Of a stretch of 64,000 bases of DNA, positions 47,033 to 58,345 are shown piece by piece. The DNA is from Reticulascus tulasneorum. Its lineage: Eukaryota > Ascomycota > Sordariomycetes > Glomerellales > Reticulascaceae. The notes below the pieces were generated by a model. The model was not told the DNA's origin. It made no database searches and worked only from the letters and a program-made list of their open reading frames with translations. How positions within the stretch are numbered: the first letter of the stretch is position 1; each line of letters opens with the position of its first letter. Location: positions 496,001 to 560,000 of the forward strand of contig LSAX01000011.1 of assembly GCA_001557505.1 (NCBI GenBank), written 5' to 3'. Position numbers and translations under genes: made by a program.

Positions 47033-48374
47033 CTAATAAAACAACACAAATGACATCAATATCGGCAGCCATGCCATGAGCAGTGGCATGACCCCAGATT
47101 TTGTGGCAGAACTCGGTAACAGCTTCTGAACCGTCGCTGTCTGGCTCGGCGCTATAAGCGTACAGCTCGCTGTCCCGCAGTTATAGCCACTCGGACAGCA
47201 GCCCGCCACAGGCCCGGCCTCCGCGCCGCACATGTACCAACCCCCTGCGCATGTAGACGTAGCTTGACTTCCCGGCACATCGGTGACGGGGACAACGATT
47301 GTTGCGCCATCGGTGGTGATTGTGGTCATGGGAGTCGGCGGGCACGACATCGTAGAGCAGTCTCGGCCGGTTTGGCAGCAGCCGCCGCCAGCTCGAGCGA
47401 GACAGGCGTAGAAGCCCGTGGGACAGTAATCACCTGTCGTGGGCACGACAGTCAATGTGTCTGAGGATGTTGGTCGGAAAGGCGGGCCTGCGCCGGTAGA
47501 GGTTGTACTCAGGGTTGTTCTCGTCGTGGGCGTTACGATGAGAGTCGTGGTGCTGGTGGTGACATCTGGTGTTGGTGATAGAGTGATGATGACGGTAACG
47601 ACTGCCGTGGAAGGCGAACCACCCTCTGCAATTGTGGTCTCAGTCGTGGTAAGTGTCGTGACGCTTGGAGATGTACTTGGTGGGGCAGGAGGAGGACTCG
47701 GTACACCTAGAGGCGATGTTAGCTATTGTCTTGAGGCGAGTAAGGAGCTCGCTCAACTTACATCCGAGTCCTTGGCATACGAAGCCAGGAATGCAACATC
47801 CACCCCCAATCTCGGCAGCACAAGTTGGCGACCCATCCGGACACGGAGCGACAGCCCCACCGCAGTTGCTGCCCTGTGGACAGCACGCCACGTTTCCCAC
47901 CGTCGAGTCTGCGACCGCAACGCAATCCTCCCCATCCGCGCAGCACTTGTTCGGGGCAGAAATGTTGGCACAGCTGTGCATGCCCCCCGGACAGGACTGT
48001 CGCCCTTCCAACAACTTCAATACATCCGCTGCTCGCCGGAAGAGATCCCAGCCATCATGTTTTTCTTCCCTTTCATGTGACGCGAACGCCGGGCGATACG
48101 GCTTGCCGGAGGAGAGGTTCCAAGCCAGCGACCGCTCTTCTTCGAGGTTGAGCTGCAGTCTGGCTGCGAGGACAGCTTCCCTTGGAGACAATGCCGCTTG
48201 CGCCGGCGGATATAAGTCTTCTTCGAAGGCGAGGTATTCGGGAAATAGCTTCTCGCCGGCATCGAGGGGCATCTTGCGGATCGCGGTGGGTTGCCGGATC
48301 TCAGCGTGCAATTGAGATGCTAAGAGGAGGAGTAGGGACGAGGGAAGCCCCAGGATTGAGGAGCTGACACGCAT
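47033..48374 (-). CDS. Cysteine-rich GPI-anchored surface protein
   Basis: Exons 48374-47762 and 47706-47033 give 428 residues. The 55-bp intron (GTAAGT...CTCTAG) joins GLGC to VPSPPPAPP. A signal peptide (ILGLPSSLLLLLASQLHA) leads into a 100-residue N-terminal region. Then come three or four small cysteine modules with the pattern C-P-x-G-x-x-x-C ... C-C: QSCPGGMHSCA...KCC, CCPQGSNCGG, CPDGSPTC...GGCCIPGFVC. They are separated by a long Thr-rich linker from CPTGFYACLARAGGGCC and CAGGWYMCGAEAGPVAGCCPSGYNC. A Ser site and hydrophobic tail (MPLLMAWLPILMSFVLFY) indicate a GPI anchor. Similar modules occur in many ascomycete wall proteins of unknown function. Binding to carbohydrate or metal is possible but not shown. 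Confidence 0.8.
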
Positions 48375-49222
48375 TGCAGCGACTTGAAGGTGATTCTATA
48401 AGGATTTCGTTCGAGGAGCCCACAAAACACAGGATGTAAGGTGCTATGCGATCTGCTGTTCGTGGTGTCGCAATGGCGGATTTCACCTTGCTTTCGTAGC
48501 TTGTAGACCGTCCCGCGTCGCGTCAATTTGAAGTCTGCGCAGCTTCAATGCGCAGGTATCGATATCATTCGTGAGCCTCGAGGTAGCAGATTGATGTTCA
48601 TGACTGCGTGGAAGATCTGCCAGGAACTTCGGAAGGCTGTTTGGATGAGCAAAAGCTGGCCGGGGGTTTGGCGTGGTGGCACAGGACTTTTGATGAGGGC
48701 GACAATTCGGTGGCTGGGACAACAGTGCCCGATCTAAGTCAGCCATCCTGGTCTCGAGCTGTCGGCAGCTTGATTGGGGAGCATCGACCAATCGAAGAAT
48801 TCAACTTAATAGTGCCAGGAAATCCAGTCAAACAATCAATCCAAGGCATTTTCCATTTTCTCTCCTGTCAATCGTTGAAGCTGTCAACTGGAAACGACGT
48901 CATATGATGGAGCAGCTCCTCGTTGAAGTCTTCGAGCCCCAGCTTCGATGGAATTTCCAGGGGTCCGTGGCAGGGGTAGCTCCGGCTTGGCTTCTGGAAC
49001 ACCAGCCCGCTGCATGCACCTCTTGTTGATGTGCATATTGCAGGATGTTGATCAAATTCAGAGAAGAATAAGTCGTTGATAGATAGTAGTCCGTATCGTA
49101 CATTTGCTTAGATGCTTGCTTGATCCATGACCCATCCATTCTATCCTAGACCTCTAGCATATACACTGCCCCATTCAGTACTACATTTATTATACATCCC
49201 ATCTAATCTTACACTCTCTTAC
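48375..49222. other. Intergenic region between two minus-strand genes
   Basis: This holds the promoter of the cysteine-rich surface protein gene and the 3' flank of Mrm1. Nothing is recognised. Confidence 0.5.
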
Positions 49223-51133
49223 TCAGAACAGGTGTGTCGGATCTCCTGCCGGTTCAGCAGAACTCTCGGCGTCTTTCTTAAGCTGCTCTTTCAAACTTAA
49301 CGGCTCTTGTCTTATCCCCTTGAGAAACGCATTGCATAACAGGGCAGCTGCAACGCTAACGTTCAAGCTGTCCACAGGACTTGGACCAATCTGGCGGGGA
49401 ATGGAGACTTCGAAGTCGGCCGCCGCTCTCAGCGCTTTGGAGAGGCCCATACCTTCGTTGCCCATGATGAGAATGCAAGGCTGGTTCAGAAGGGGGTTCT
49501 CTTCTTCAATCCTGTCAACAGACCATTGGCGGGATTTGCGACTCTCGTCAAAATCTGGTCGCGGCGCAACAGCGGCATATGTAGTCCATCCAGCTTGCTT
49601 GGAGGATTCCAGAAAGTCCACCGGGTTGTCAATGGAGAAGATCGTCAGGTCTTCCGACGCACCAGCCGCTGCCTTCAGAACCGTCGAGGTCAGGGTCGCT
49701 GAGCTTTGCTTCGTAATTGCAACTGCGGCAGCACCAAGAAATCGCGCTGATCGTAAAATGGCACCCAGATTGCCGGGATCGAGCACCTCGTTGAGAAGTA
49801 GAACAAATGGCTTGGCGTCGCGAGTATTCCAGGGGATATAGTCCGAAGTGCCATTGATTTCTGCATCTTCTTTTGATTGAAACCCAACCGAGACACTATA
49901 ACCAGGACGACGGGAGTCATTAGAGACCGGTCCAAGCCCAATGAGTGGTAGTTGAGGAAGGGGAGATGCTTCGAGTACAAGGCCATTATGCGGCCGGCCC
50001 TTGCTCATCCTTTCCATGAGTTGTTGCCCACCTTCGGGCACGATTGTGGTGGGAATGCCGTTGTCCTTGGCCAAGGCAAGGACAACTTCGTCGTCAATTG
50101 AAGGTCTTTTGTTGCTCCCTCCATAGATGTAAAGATGATAGAATTTGCGCTTTGGGTCCTGCAACGCCGCCTTCACGACCGACCTTCCATATAGAAATTG
50201 AGATGCGGCAGTCGTGTATTGGACTGTGCTCGGGAGGTCCGCGTGCTTGTTCTGTTGCCAGGAGGAATCGAAACTTTTGGGCTCGGGATCCTCAAGCTCT
50301 TTCCGCGCCCGCCTGGCCAAATCCGACATCGATCCTCGGGGTGATGGTGGCCAGTCGTTGCGATCACCTTGACCTCTTCGCTGCCATAAGTTTCCCGACT
50401 CGCGCGGCGATGATGGTCGGAATCGTGACTCCCGCTCCCCTCGGCCGCCATCACGAGACGGATATCTTGGCTTCTCCGACTCCCACGGTCGTGACGGTCG
50501 CGAATCTGAACGACGATCGCCTCCATAGTCCCTGCGGGGTTCTCGTCTCGGAGATTGTGAAGAGCTATCCTTGGAGGACGATGAGTCCAGCCACGGTTTC
50601 GAATCATCTTTGTCAAATGGTGTTCCGGGCTTGTTTCGCAACAGCGCTGGTACGTTTTCAAGCTTATTAAGCTGATAAACTATACTTTTCTTACCAAAAG
50701 AGTTCTCAGGATCATTAAATCGTTTGCTGCGCGTCTTGCGACCAGATTCATCCTCAGGCTCCTTCAGCGCCTTCTTCCACTTCTTGTTTTTAGAGTCTCG
50801 AGGTGGACCGCCAGCAGTGCGGCGCCCAGGGCGACCGCCTGGGCTGACATGAACCGAGCTGAACTTGTCCGAGAAGGCGTCGGATTTCTGGTCTCGATAT
50901 TTCGAGGACTCGTTCCTTTCAACACGACGATCGCCGCGCTGATATTCCGATCTTGGCTTGGGCGGACGGGAGCCTTGTGGTCTGGCTCTTTCGGAGCGAC
51001 GAAGCCCGTTATGAATGCCGGATAGGGATGCCCATCGCACTGGGACTTGAGAAAGGCCGTGCCATTTCGGATTGACGGTTCTGAAGGATGACTTATATGG
51101 ACAAAGAGTGCCCCACCGTAGAATAAGGCTCAT
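49223..51133 (-). CDS. MRM1: Mitochondrial rRNA 2'-O-ribose methyltransferase Mrm1 (SpoU family)
   Basis: A single exon of 636 residues. The first ~40 residues are basic and lack acidic residues, as in a mitochondrial presequence (LRWGTLCPYKSSFRTVNPKW). Residues about 45-300 are low-complexity, rich in Arg, Ser, Asp and Pro with many RR/RD pairs. The SpoU substrate-binding domain follows (AASQFLYGRSVVKAAL). The SAM-binding trefoil-knot domain has motif 1 LNEVLDPGNLGAILRSA, motif 2 LIMGNEGMGLS and motif 3 PVDSLNVSVAAALLCNAF. Mrm1 methylates a guanosine in the peptidyl-transferase loop of mitochondrial large-subunit rRNA. Fungal homologues often carry a long disordered insert; this one is about 250 residues. 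Confidence 0.92.
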   Translation of the reverse strand: MSLILRWGTLCPYKSSFRTVNPKWHGLSQVPVRWASLSGIHNGLRRSERARPQGSRPPKPRSEYQRGDRRVERNESSKYRDQKSDAFSDKFSSVHVSPGGRPGRRTAGGPPRDSKNKKWKKALKEPEDESGRKTRSKRFNDPENSFGKKSIVYQLNKLENVPALLRNKPGTPFDKDDSKPWLDSSSSKDSSSQSPRREPRRDYGGDRRSDSRPSRPWESEKPRYPSRDGGRGERESRFRPSSPRESGNLWQRRGQGDRNDWPPSPRGSMSDLARRARKELEDPEPKSFDSSWQQNKHADLPSTVQYTTAASQFLYGRSVVKAALQDPKRKFYHLYIYGGSNKRPSIDDEVVLALAKDNGIPTTIVPEGGQQLMERMSKGRPHNGLVLEASPLPQLPLIGLGPVSNDSRRPGYSVSVGFQSKEDAEINGTSDYIPWNTRDAKPFVLLLNEVLDPGNLGAILRSARFLGAAAVAITKQSSATLTSTVLKAAAGASEDLTIFSIDNPVDFLESSKQAGWTTYAAVAPRPDFDESRKSRQWSVDRIEEENPLLNQPCILIMGNEGMGLSKALRAAADFEVSIPRQIGPSPVDSLNVSVAAALLCNAFLKGIRQEPLSLKEQLKKDAESSAEPAGDPTHLF

Positions 51134-51617
51134 TGCATTGTGCGAGCGGAATCAATGCGGTCGTCGTGAATGTCGGCAATGCGTGTCTATGCGATCTGGA
51201 AGAAAGTTTCCGTATGGGAGATTTTGAACGAGCTTTTCTTGGGGAATTTCTTTTCTGCCGTCCTGAGACTGCAGGGTATTGGGCGGTGTATCAGCTCCAT
51301 TCGCCATGATTGGTCCAAATTCGGAGCTCGGAGCCACTACAGGGGTCCACAGCGTAGTGCTTGCCGTTTAATGGGAATTTGATCCTCCAGAACGCGTGCT
51401 TTCCCGCAATCGCGTCTATGGCTGCTATAATGTGCTAACTTCAAACAACGTCGCAAGTGACCATTTTCTCACTTATGGATCTACCAACACAGCTCTGCAT
51501 GGCGCCTGTACCACAGCCGAGACTCTACCTCCGCATGGCTACTTCATTCTACCATTAAAGGTGTCCACGCCTCGCTTCCGATACCGATGCTCACCCATCG
51601 CATTCAACTCCATTCCC
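51134..51617. other. Divergent promoter region
   Basis: This 484-bp stretch lies between the starts of Mrm1 (-) and the Mit1-type gene (+). The open frame leading into Mit1 from 51396 has no earlier convincing start than the ATG at 51618. Confidence 0.55.
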
Positions 51618-54600
51618 ATGGATATTCCCAGCTCGGAGGACGAGTTATTTGTCCGCCAGCCGAGCCCGAGCAATGACGTTGCGGGAGATGAAATCAAGCT
51701 GGATGATGCAGCATCCTCTGGCATCGTCGCGGCGGAATATGCAGCCAGCCCTGCAGACTCCGAGATCGAGGACGAGGTGGATGACAAAGCACCCGACCTT
51801 ATGATTCCCGAAGCTTTGGACAAGGCGCATGGCGCTGAGGGCGGCATAGAAAAGGAGGCATCTGATTTCGAAGAGTCGCATGTGAAGCCTGTGAGGATCG
51901 AAGTCGCTTTACCAGAACTTCCAGCCGAAATCCGTGATCAATATGTTGCAGTCCAGAGTGATGTCGTGGATCATGTTATTGAGGAACTACACGAAGACGG
52001 ATTCCCCAGGTACCGTATTGAGTTTACAGATGGCAGGGAAGGTTATGTAAGTAACTCTTTTGCTATCTACCTTACCTACTTCTCCCTCTTCTTGCCCGTC
52101 TTCTCCTTCTTCTTGCCCGTCTTCACCTCTCTGCTCAGGCTTTCCTTTGCAACCCGCTCCACCCATCCTACCCTCTCTTATTTTCATCGGCAACTTCCTT
52201 CTCTACCTCTTCGCAATCTACCTACTCTCCTCATCTTGCCACTAAAGATAAGGTACAAGAGAGTTGGCGAGCACTCCATTTCAATCCCATACTCTTACCA
52301 ATCTTTATCCTTTTCTTTTGAGCTGTTGCCCTCCATCTCTCCCACATATCTTGATGTGGCCATGTCCTCCCCTAAACATACATAAAGTTATGGTGAAATC
52401 TAGCAACAATGGTAGGCTCTTCCTCGGCATGCCCTGATCTTTCCCTCACTCTTCGCTGTTCGGGTTGATCAGTGATTCCCGACAGCACTTCCGTTTTGCG
52501 AGTCTCACGTACCCTATTCACTTGCTTTCCTTGACAAGTGAGACGTATCTGATCTTGCACGCATTTCATGCGCAACATTGTTTCATAAACGGCAGTGTTA
52601 ATTGCTTTAGTCGATCCTCTACCCATATTCCTGCCATTTACGTTCGCATCTGTTTACCAAGGAAGGCGGCTAACGTTACAAGGTCTCATATGACGAACTA
52701 CTCCAATACGGCAGCGGCCAGTCGGCCCTTCATCGTCTTCACCGGGATCTTGACACAGATGAGGAGGCCGAGATGGCGCCAAAGCCTCGCGCAAGAAAGC
52801 GCAGCTGGATAGAGAGTTACTACGATGAGGACTCCGAGAATGAGTCCGATGGCATGAACATAGGCGACGAAGAGACAGAAGAGCGGCATGCCAAGCGCCA
52901 GCGCACCAGCACCCGTCACCAACGGTCAACCGCGGCTCAGCGTATTACAACCCGGCGCAGAACGCGACAAAGCTCGCGGATTGTGTCAGACGATGACGAT
53001 GATGATTTGCATGACCGTGAGTCGAGCGTAACAAGTGCACCGCAACGTGGTGGCCGAAATCTTAGAGAAAGACCTCCCAAACAACTCACTTTGACCGGCA
53101 TGGGACGCTCAAACGGCAAGAACACGCGTGACGATGACTTGGACGAGTTAGCTCAAGAAGCGCAAACGCAACCATCCACGGACGATGATGATGATGACTT
53201 TAACATTGTTAGATCTGACATTAACCCTGGACCGCGTCGTAGGATTCGGAAGAAACCAAAACGACTCAAGACTCTTAGATCTAAGGCTACTGCTACTGCT
53301 CCAAGATCGCAGGGTTCTTCCATTGAATTTGAACATCCTCGACGATCTGGAAGATCTACAAGGAACACGAAGAGCATGAGAGACAATGCCGCAATGGACG
53401 AAGAGTCTTTCTACGTGGAAGAGGACAAGCCGATCGGTGTTCCGAAAGTCATCAGTATCAAGGAGATATTCCAGGCTCAACCAATGGCGTCCGACTTTGG
53501 CAACTTTCACACACAAATATGTGATACCTGCAACTGTGGACCTTCAGTCAACAAGGGCCAATTCGTCGGGTGCCAAGGCTGTTCCCTTACCTTCCACAAA
53601 GCTTGTTTAGGATACCGAGCTGGAAGAGAACACATGGTTACAAAGGTTGGCGTCGACAACTTCGTTCTGCAATGCCGTTTCTGCATTGGTGTCTCCAAGA
53701 AGAAGGACAAAAACGCCCCACGACATGCAATGTGCCAATCCTGTAAAACAGATGGAGCCTGCTGTTCAGCCTTCTCTGAGAAGAAGACAGCACGGCAGGA
53801 AGAAAAGCTGCGACTAGAGAATGGTGGTGAAGATCCTGTCACAACTGTTCCGCCCTCCCTTTTGAACAATTCGGGTCACGTCCTATTCCGTTGCAATACG
53901 TGCAAGCGCAGTTGGCATTTCGAGCATCTTGCTTCGTCCAGAATGGACTCAGACCTGACAAACATTCGAGAGGAACGACTAGCAGAGTACTCGATCGACT
54001 GGAGATGTGAAGACTGCAGTACGACCAAGGATAAAGTGCAAAGTCTCGTAGCTTGGCGGCCCGCTGACAAAGACTCGTTCCTGCTCGGTCAGACATACTA
54101 CGACCTTGATGAAGATGCGAAAGAATATCTCGTCAAGTGGCACGACCGCTCTTACTTCCATTGCTCCTGGAGGCCTGGAGCGTGGATATTTGGCGTTTGC
54201 GCTGGAACCATGCGTTCTCATTTTGGGAAACGAGACGCTCGGGATGAGAACTCGCTTCTGAAATTCAACGAAAAGGAGGCGATACCCGAAGAGTACCTGC
54301 TTCCTGAGGTCATTCTTAACGTTAAGCTGAAAGCCGATAAGTCTCGGGCTCGAACCCAAGAAGAGGAATTGGCCCGTATCTCAAGAGTTGATCAAATCTT
54401 CGTCAAGTTCCAAGGACTAGGATATGAGGATGCAGTTTGGGATTCACCGCCCAGCCCAGATGCAGGAGCGATATATGATGCCTTCAAATCTGCGTATATC
54501 GAGTACCTCAATGGCAAGTACTTTTCCAAGGTATCGAATACTGAGATGAAGGATCGAATTCAAGCTTTCAAGACTTCCAGCTTTACCGATCTAGAGGTCC

Positions 54601-57600
54601 AGCCATCAGGGCTGAAACGCGGACAGCTGATGGCGTATCAAATTGAGGGAGTCAATTGGCTGCTCTCTGCCTATCATGACGAGAGAAATGTCATCCTGGC
54701 AGATGAGATGGGACTTGGCAAGACAGTACAAGTTGTTGGCCTCATCGCGTCATTAGTCCTGGATGCTCCAAAGTGTTGGCCCTTCCTCATCGTTGTGCCT
54801 AATTCGACTTGCCCGAATTGGCGACGCGAGATCAAGCAATGGGCTCCGGATCTTCGGGTTGTCACGTATCATGGCGGTCGTGGTTCACAAGAGCTTGCAT
54901 ACAAATACGAGCTGTTTCCGGATGGTTCGACTGAAATCAAAGCTCACATTGTTGTGATGTCTTACGATTCCGCGCAAGACGAGAAAACAAAGTCCCTTTT
55001 CCGCTCTGTCAACTGGGCTGGCTTGGTTGTTGATGAAGGCCAGCGGCTGAAAAATGACGAGAATCTTCTGTATTTGGCGCTCCGCGCCATGAAGATCCCC
55101 TTCCGGCTCCTCTTGACCGGAACACCTTTGCAGAACAATAAGCGGGAGTTATTCAACCTGCTTCAGTTCATCGATCCAGCCAATAACGCAGCCGCTAAGC
55201 TTGATGAGGAATATAGCGAACTCAACGCGAAGAACATCCCAAAGCTGCACGCAAAGATACAGCCCTACTTCCTAAGGCGAACCAAGGCCAAGGTTCTGAA
55301 GTTTCTACCTCCTATGGCACAGATCATCGTTCCGGTCTCTATGACGGTTTTGCAAGAAAAGCTTTGCAAGTCCATTATGGCACAGAGCCCTGACCTTATC
55401 AGAGCAATCTTTGCTGATAGCAAGATGAGCAGAAAGGATCGGGGCAGTCTCAACAATATTCTCATGCAACTACGGAAATGCCTCTGTCATCCGTTCATGT
55501 ACAGCCAGGCTATCGAGGAAAAATCTGCGGATCCGGAACTATTGCACCGCAATCTGATCTCTGCCTCTGCGAAGCTGCTGCTTTTGGACATCATGCTACC
55601 TAAGTTGAAGGAGCGCGGCCATCGTGTACTGATTTTCAGTCAGTTCCTTACTCAACTTGACATCATTGAGGATTTCATGACCGGGCTTGGGTTCCAGTAT
55701 CGACGACTCGACGGCAGTATTAACAGTCTTGAAAAACAGAGGCGCATTGATGCTTTCAATGCTCCCGACTCGTCCGTCTTCGCATTTCTCCTTTCAACCA
55801 GAGCCGGTGGTGTGGGAATCAACCTCGCAACAGCTGACACTGTCATCATACTGGACCCAGACTTCAATCCCCATCAAGATATTCAGGCACTCTCTCGTGC
55901 ACACAGAATTGGTCAGAAGCACAAGGTCCTTTGCATTCAGCTTGTGACAAAGAACTCGGCAGAGGAAAAGATCATGCAGATTGGTCGCAAGAAGATGGCA
56001 CTAGACCATGTTTTGATCGAAAGCATGGACAATGATGACGATGCGCCAGATGATCTGGAATCCATCTTGAAATATGGAGCATCAGCTCTGTTTAATGAGG
56101 GCCAAGATCGGAAAGACGTCATTCAATACGATGATGTGAGTGTTGACAAGCTTCTAGATCGCTCTGAAATGGAACAAACGTCAACGGGAGAAGACAAATC
56201 AGCCGAATCACAGTTTACTTTTGCAAGGGTCTGGGCTAACGACAAGGGAAACTTTGATAACGACCTGCCAGAAGAAAGTGTTCAGCCTGTCAATCTTGGC
56301 GTATGGGACAAGATCTTAGCAGAGCGGGAAGCAGCAGCTAAGCTAGCGGAAGAGAGAAATCGGGAGAATTTGGGTCGCGGTGGACGCCGACGTCAAGTAA
56401 GTTGACCATCCAATAATACAGCCCACGATGTATCGACACAGAACTGACTTTATTCGCAGGCTATTAACTACAGACCGAACGGCGGAGCCGATGATATTCC
56501 TGGTCTTCCCGATCATAGCGGTAGCTCCGATAATGACGGAGAATTCGTTGGAAATGAATCCGAGGATGAAGTCGAAGACAGAGAGGACTCAAATGCGTTG
56601 ACTGACTCTGGTGCTAGGGCAAAAGGAACGGGGTCAAAAGGTAAAGCAAAGAAGTCTTTTATTCAGAACTCCACACCTACTGCATCTCCGAATAAGAAGC
56701 AGCCGTCAAGCAAGAAGGCCAAATCAGTTAACACCACCAATTTACAGAAGTCGAGGCAGCAGAAAAAGTCCCCGGCCGCGACCCCCCCGTCAACCATAGC
56801 CAAAAGAGGAATCAACGCAAGCCAGCACAACTCTCCAAAGAAGACCCTGGCCATGTCATCCAATTCGAAAACAGTTCCCTCCAAGGGCAACCACTCTCCA
56901 GAACCCACCAAGCTTCCCACCCCCAGCCCTCCACCACCAGCGCGGCTCCCGGAGGCGTCACCTTCCCTCTCATTCCGAACTGGCAAACAGCTGGAAAACG
57001 AGGGCCTGGACGGAAATCAAGTAAAGCCCCTGTCGCCGCAGGTGGACCGACAACCTTACGTCAGCAGCAATGGATCCCATCTCAGCACACCGCACCTGAT
57101 GCAGCCTTCCTCCTGCACGACGCAAGAGCAGCAATGCCAGGTTGGTACTATACAGCACCTCAAGAAATCGATAGGCAGCAACAAGTTGGATATGCCGCTA
57201 ATTCCCAACGCTTCGGTATGCAACAACCAGGAACCGGACCAGTCGCACCAACGCGGAACAGTACAGTCTCTTTGAACCAACAGGTAGTAACGCCTGGCTT
57301 TGACGTGGCCATCCCGGCTGTCAATGGGACAACGAGTAGAGTAATGCCACCAAATCGCACGGATATAGGCTTTCAAAATGGGTACAATGGACTTCCCATT
57401 CAGGTTCGCTTGCCCCTTCCATCACAAACGACCTGCCTTACCTGTGGGTTACGGCACTCCTCTTCCTCTCAATGTTCAACTGGTTCTTCTGAGGCTCAAC
57501 TGCGGGTTGCACTTGACAACCTCGCACGCTCTTCCTCTGATGCAAAAAGCATTGGAGCAGAAAGAGCTATATTGCTCGACAAACTACGGCAGATTGCTTT

Positions 57601-57628
57601 GCAGGGTGGGAGCAAAAGGGAGCATTGA
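51618..57628 (+). CDS. mit1: Mit1-type PHD/chromo SNF2 chromatin remodeller
   Basis: Exon 1 is 51618-52046 (MDIPSSEDELF...). A 636-bp intron follows. Exon 2 is 52683-56396, and exon 3 starts at 56460 after GTAAGT...CGCAG. Later junctions are uncertain, but the last frame ends at 57628, for a protein of about 1,700 residues. Domains in order: an N-terminal chromo-like segment (about 115-165); a PHD finger (about 423-460: CDTCNCGPS...CQGCSLTFHKACLGY); a second Cys/His-rich zinc region (493-590); a chromo-like pair (610-760); SNF2 ATPase with DEMGLGKTVQ near 817 and DEGQ as motif II near 926; helicase C ending QALSRAHRIGQ (1120-1220). The C-terminus carries a CLTCGLRH...C zinc site. Fission-yeast Mit1 works in the SHREC complex to silence heterochromatin; the same role is inferred here. 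Confidence 0.82.
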
Positions 57629-58345
57629 TACCATTGAAAGGTATCTAGCTCTATCCTCGATCAAAGGAAGGAAGACAGGATACTCAGTCGCGAACGCAAG
57701 TCTGCGTTGTCCAGTGCCAGCTTAGACAGTGGATACAGACATGCAGATATGTGAATGGAAAGCCGGAATTAGACCAAGCATCTCGTTTTGTTCGTCGAAC
57801 CTGTGATATGATGTTCTGCCTGTGTACTCTTGCCAAGTTGGCAACTGTTTGTCACGTGGGAGACAAAGCTGGACTGCAGCTAACCGTTAGATGCAGCGGA
57901 CCTTATTTGAGGTCGAGCAAACGCTGAGAGCAAGATCAGGCATGCCACAGTAAGTTGGATGAAGGTAATCTTCCTAAAGACCAATCTCATGCCTATTTCT
58001 CTGTTGTTCCGGCTCCGCCTTCTTCAATTCCGGCTGCTTGAGAAGCGGTCTTTGTCTGGGCGTCTTGGGACCTTGTGTTGTTGATCAGGGTTGACAACGG
58101 TATAAGTAGCGCGCGTCCATTTCTGTTTGCACGCCTACCTCCCTTCTCCCAGCGATTCGCTTCTTTACCCTGGTCTCGCTTTTGTTGACCATATCGTCAG
58201 ATATATGTCCTCTTAATCCGATACGTCCTACTCCCCCGGCACAGCTACCACACCACTGGCTCTGACGGTCCTGTTCACACAAACGCGCCTGATTCAAATC
58301 TGACCACAGACATAGAACTTGAGAGAGGGCCTTGATACTTCAAAC
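57629..58345. other. Intergenic region between two plus-strand genes
   Basis: A TATAAGTAG box lies at 58101, about 245 bp before the CCCH gene start, and could be its core promoter. Nothing else is recognised. Confidence 0.45.

Noticed and set aside
47439..48315. Plus-strand frames over the cysteine-rich surface protein gene
   Set aside because: They mirror a spliced minus-strand gene with signal peptide, cysteine modules and GPI tail.
52047..52682. Box C/D small nucleolar RNA in the long Mit1 intron
   Set aside because: I found CTGA-like motifs but no convincing RTGATGA box with terminal pairing.
57134..57628. Separate small gene at the Mit1 3' end
   Set aside because: It reads as the C-terminal exon of the remodeller, including the expected zinc motif; there is no promoter space.
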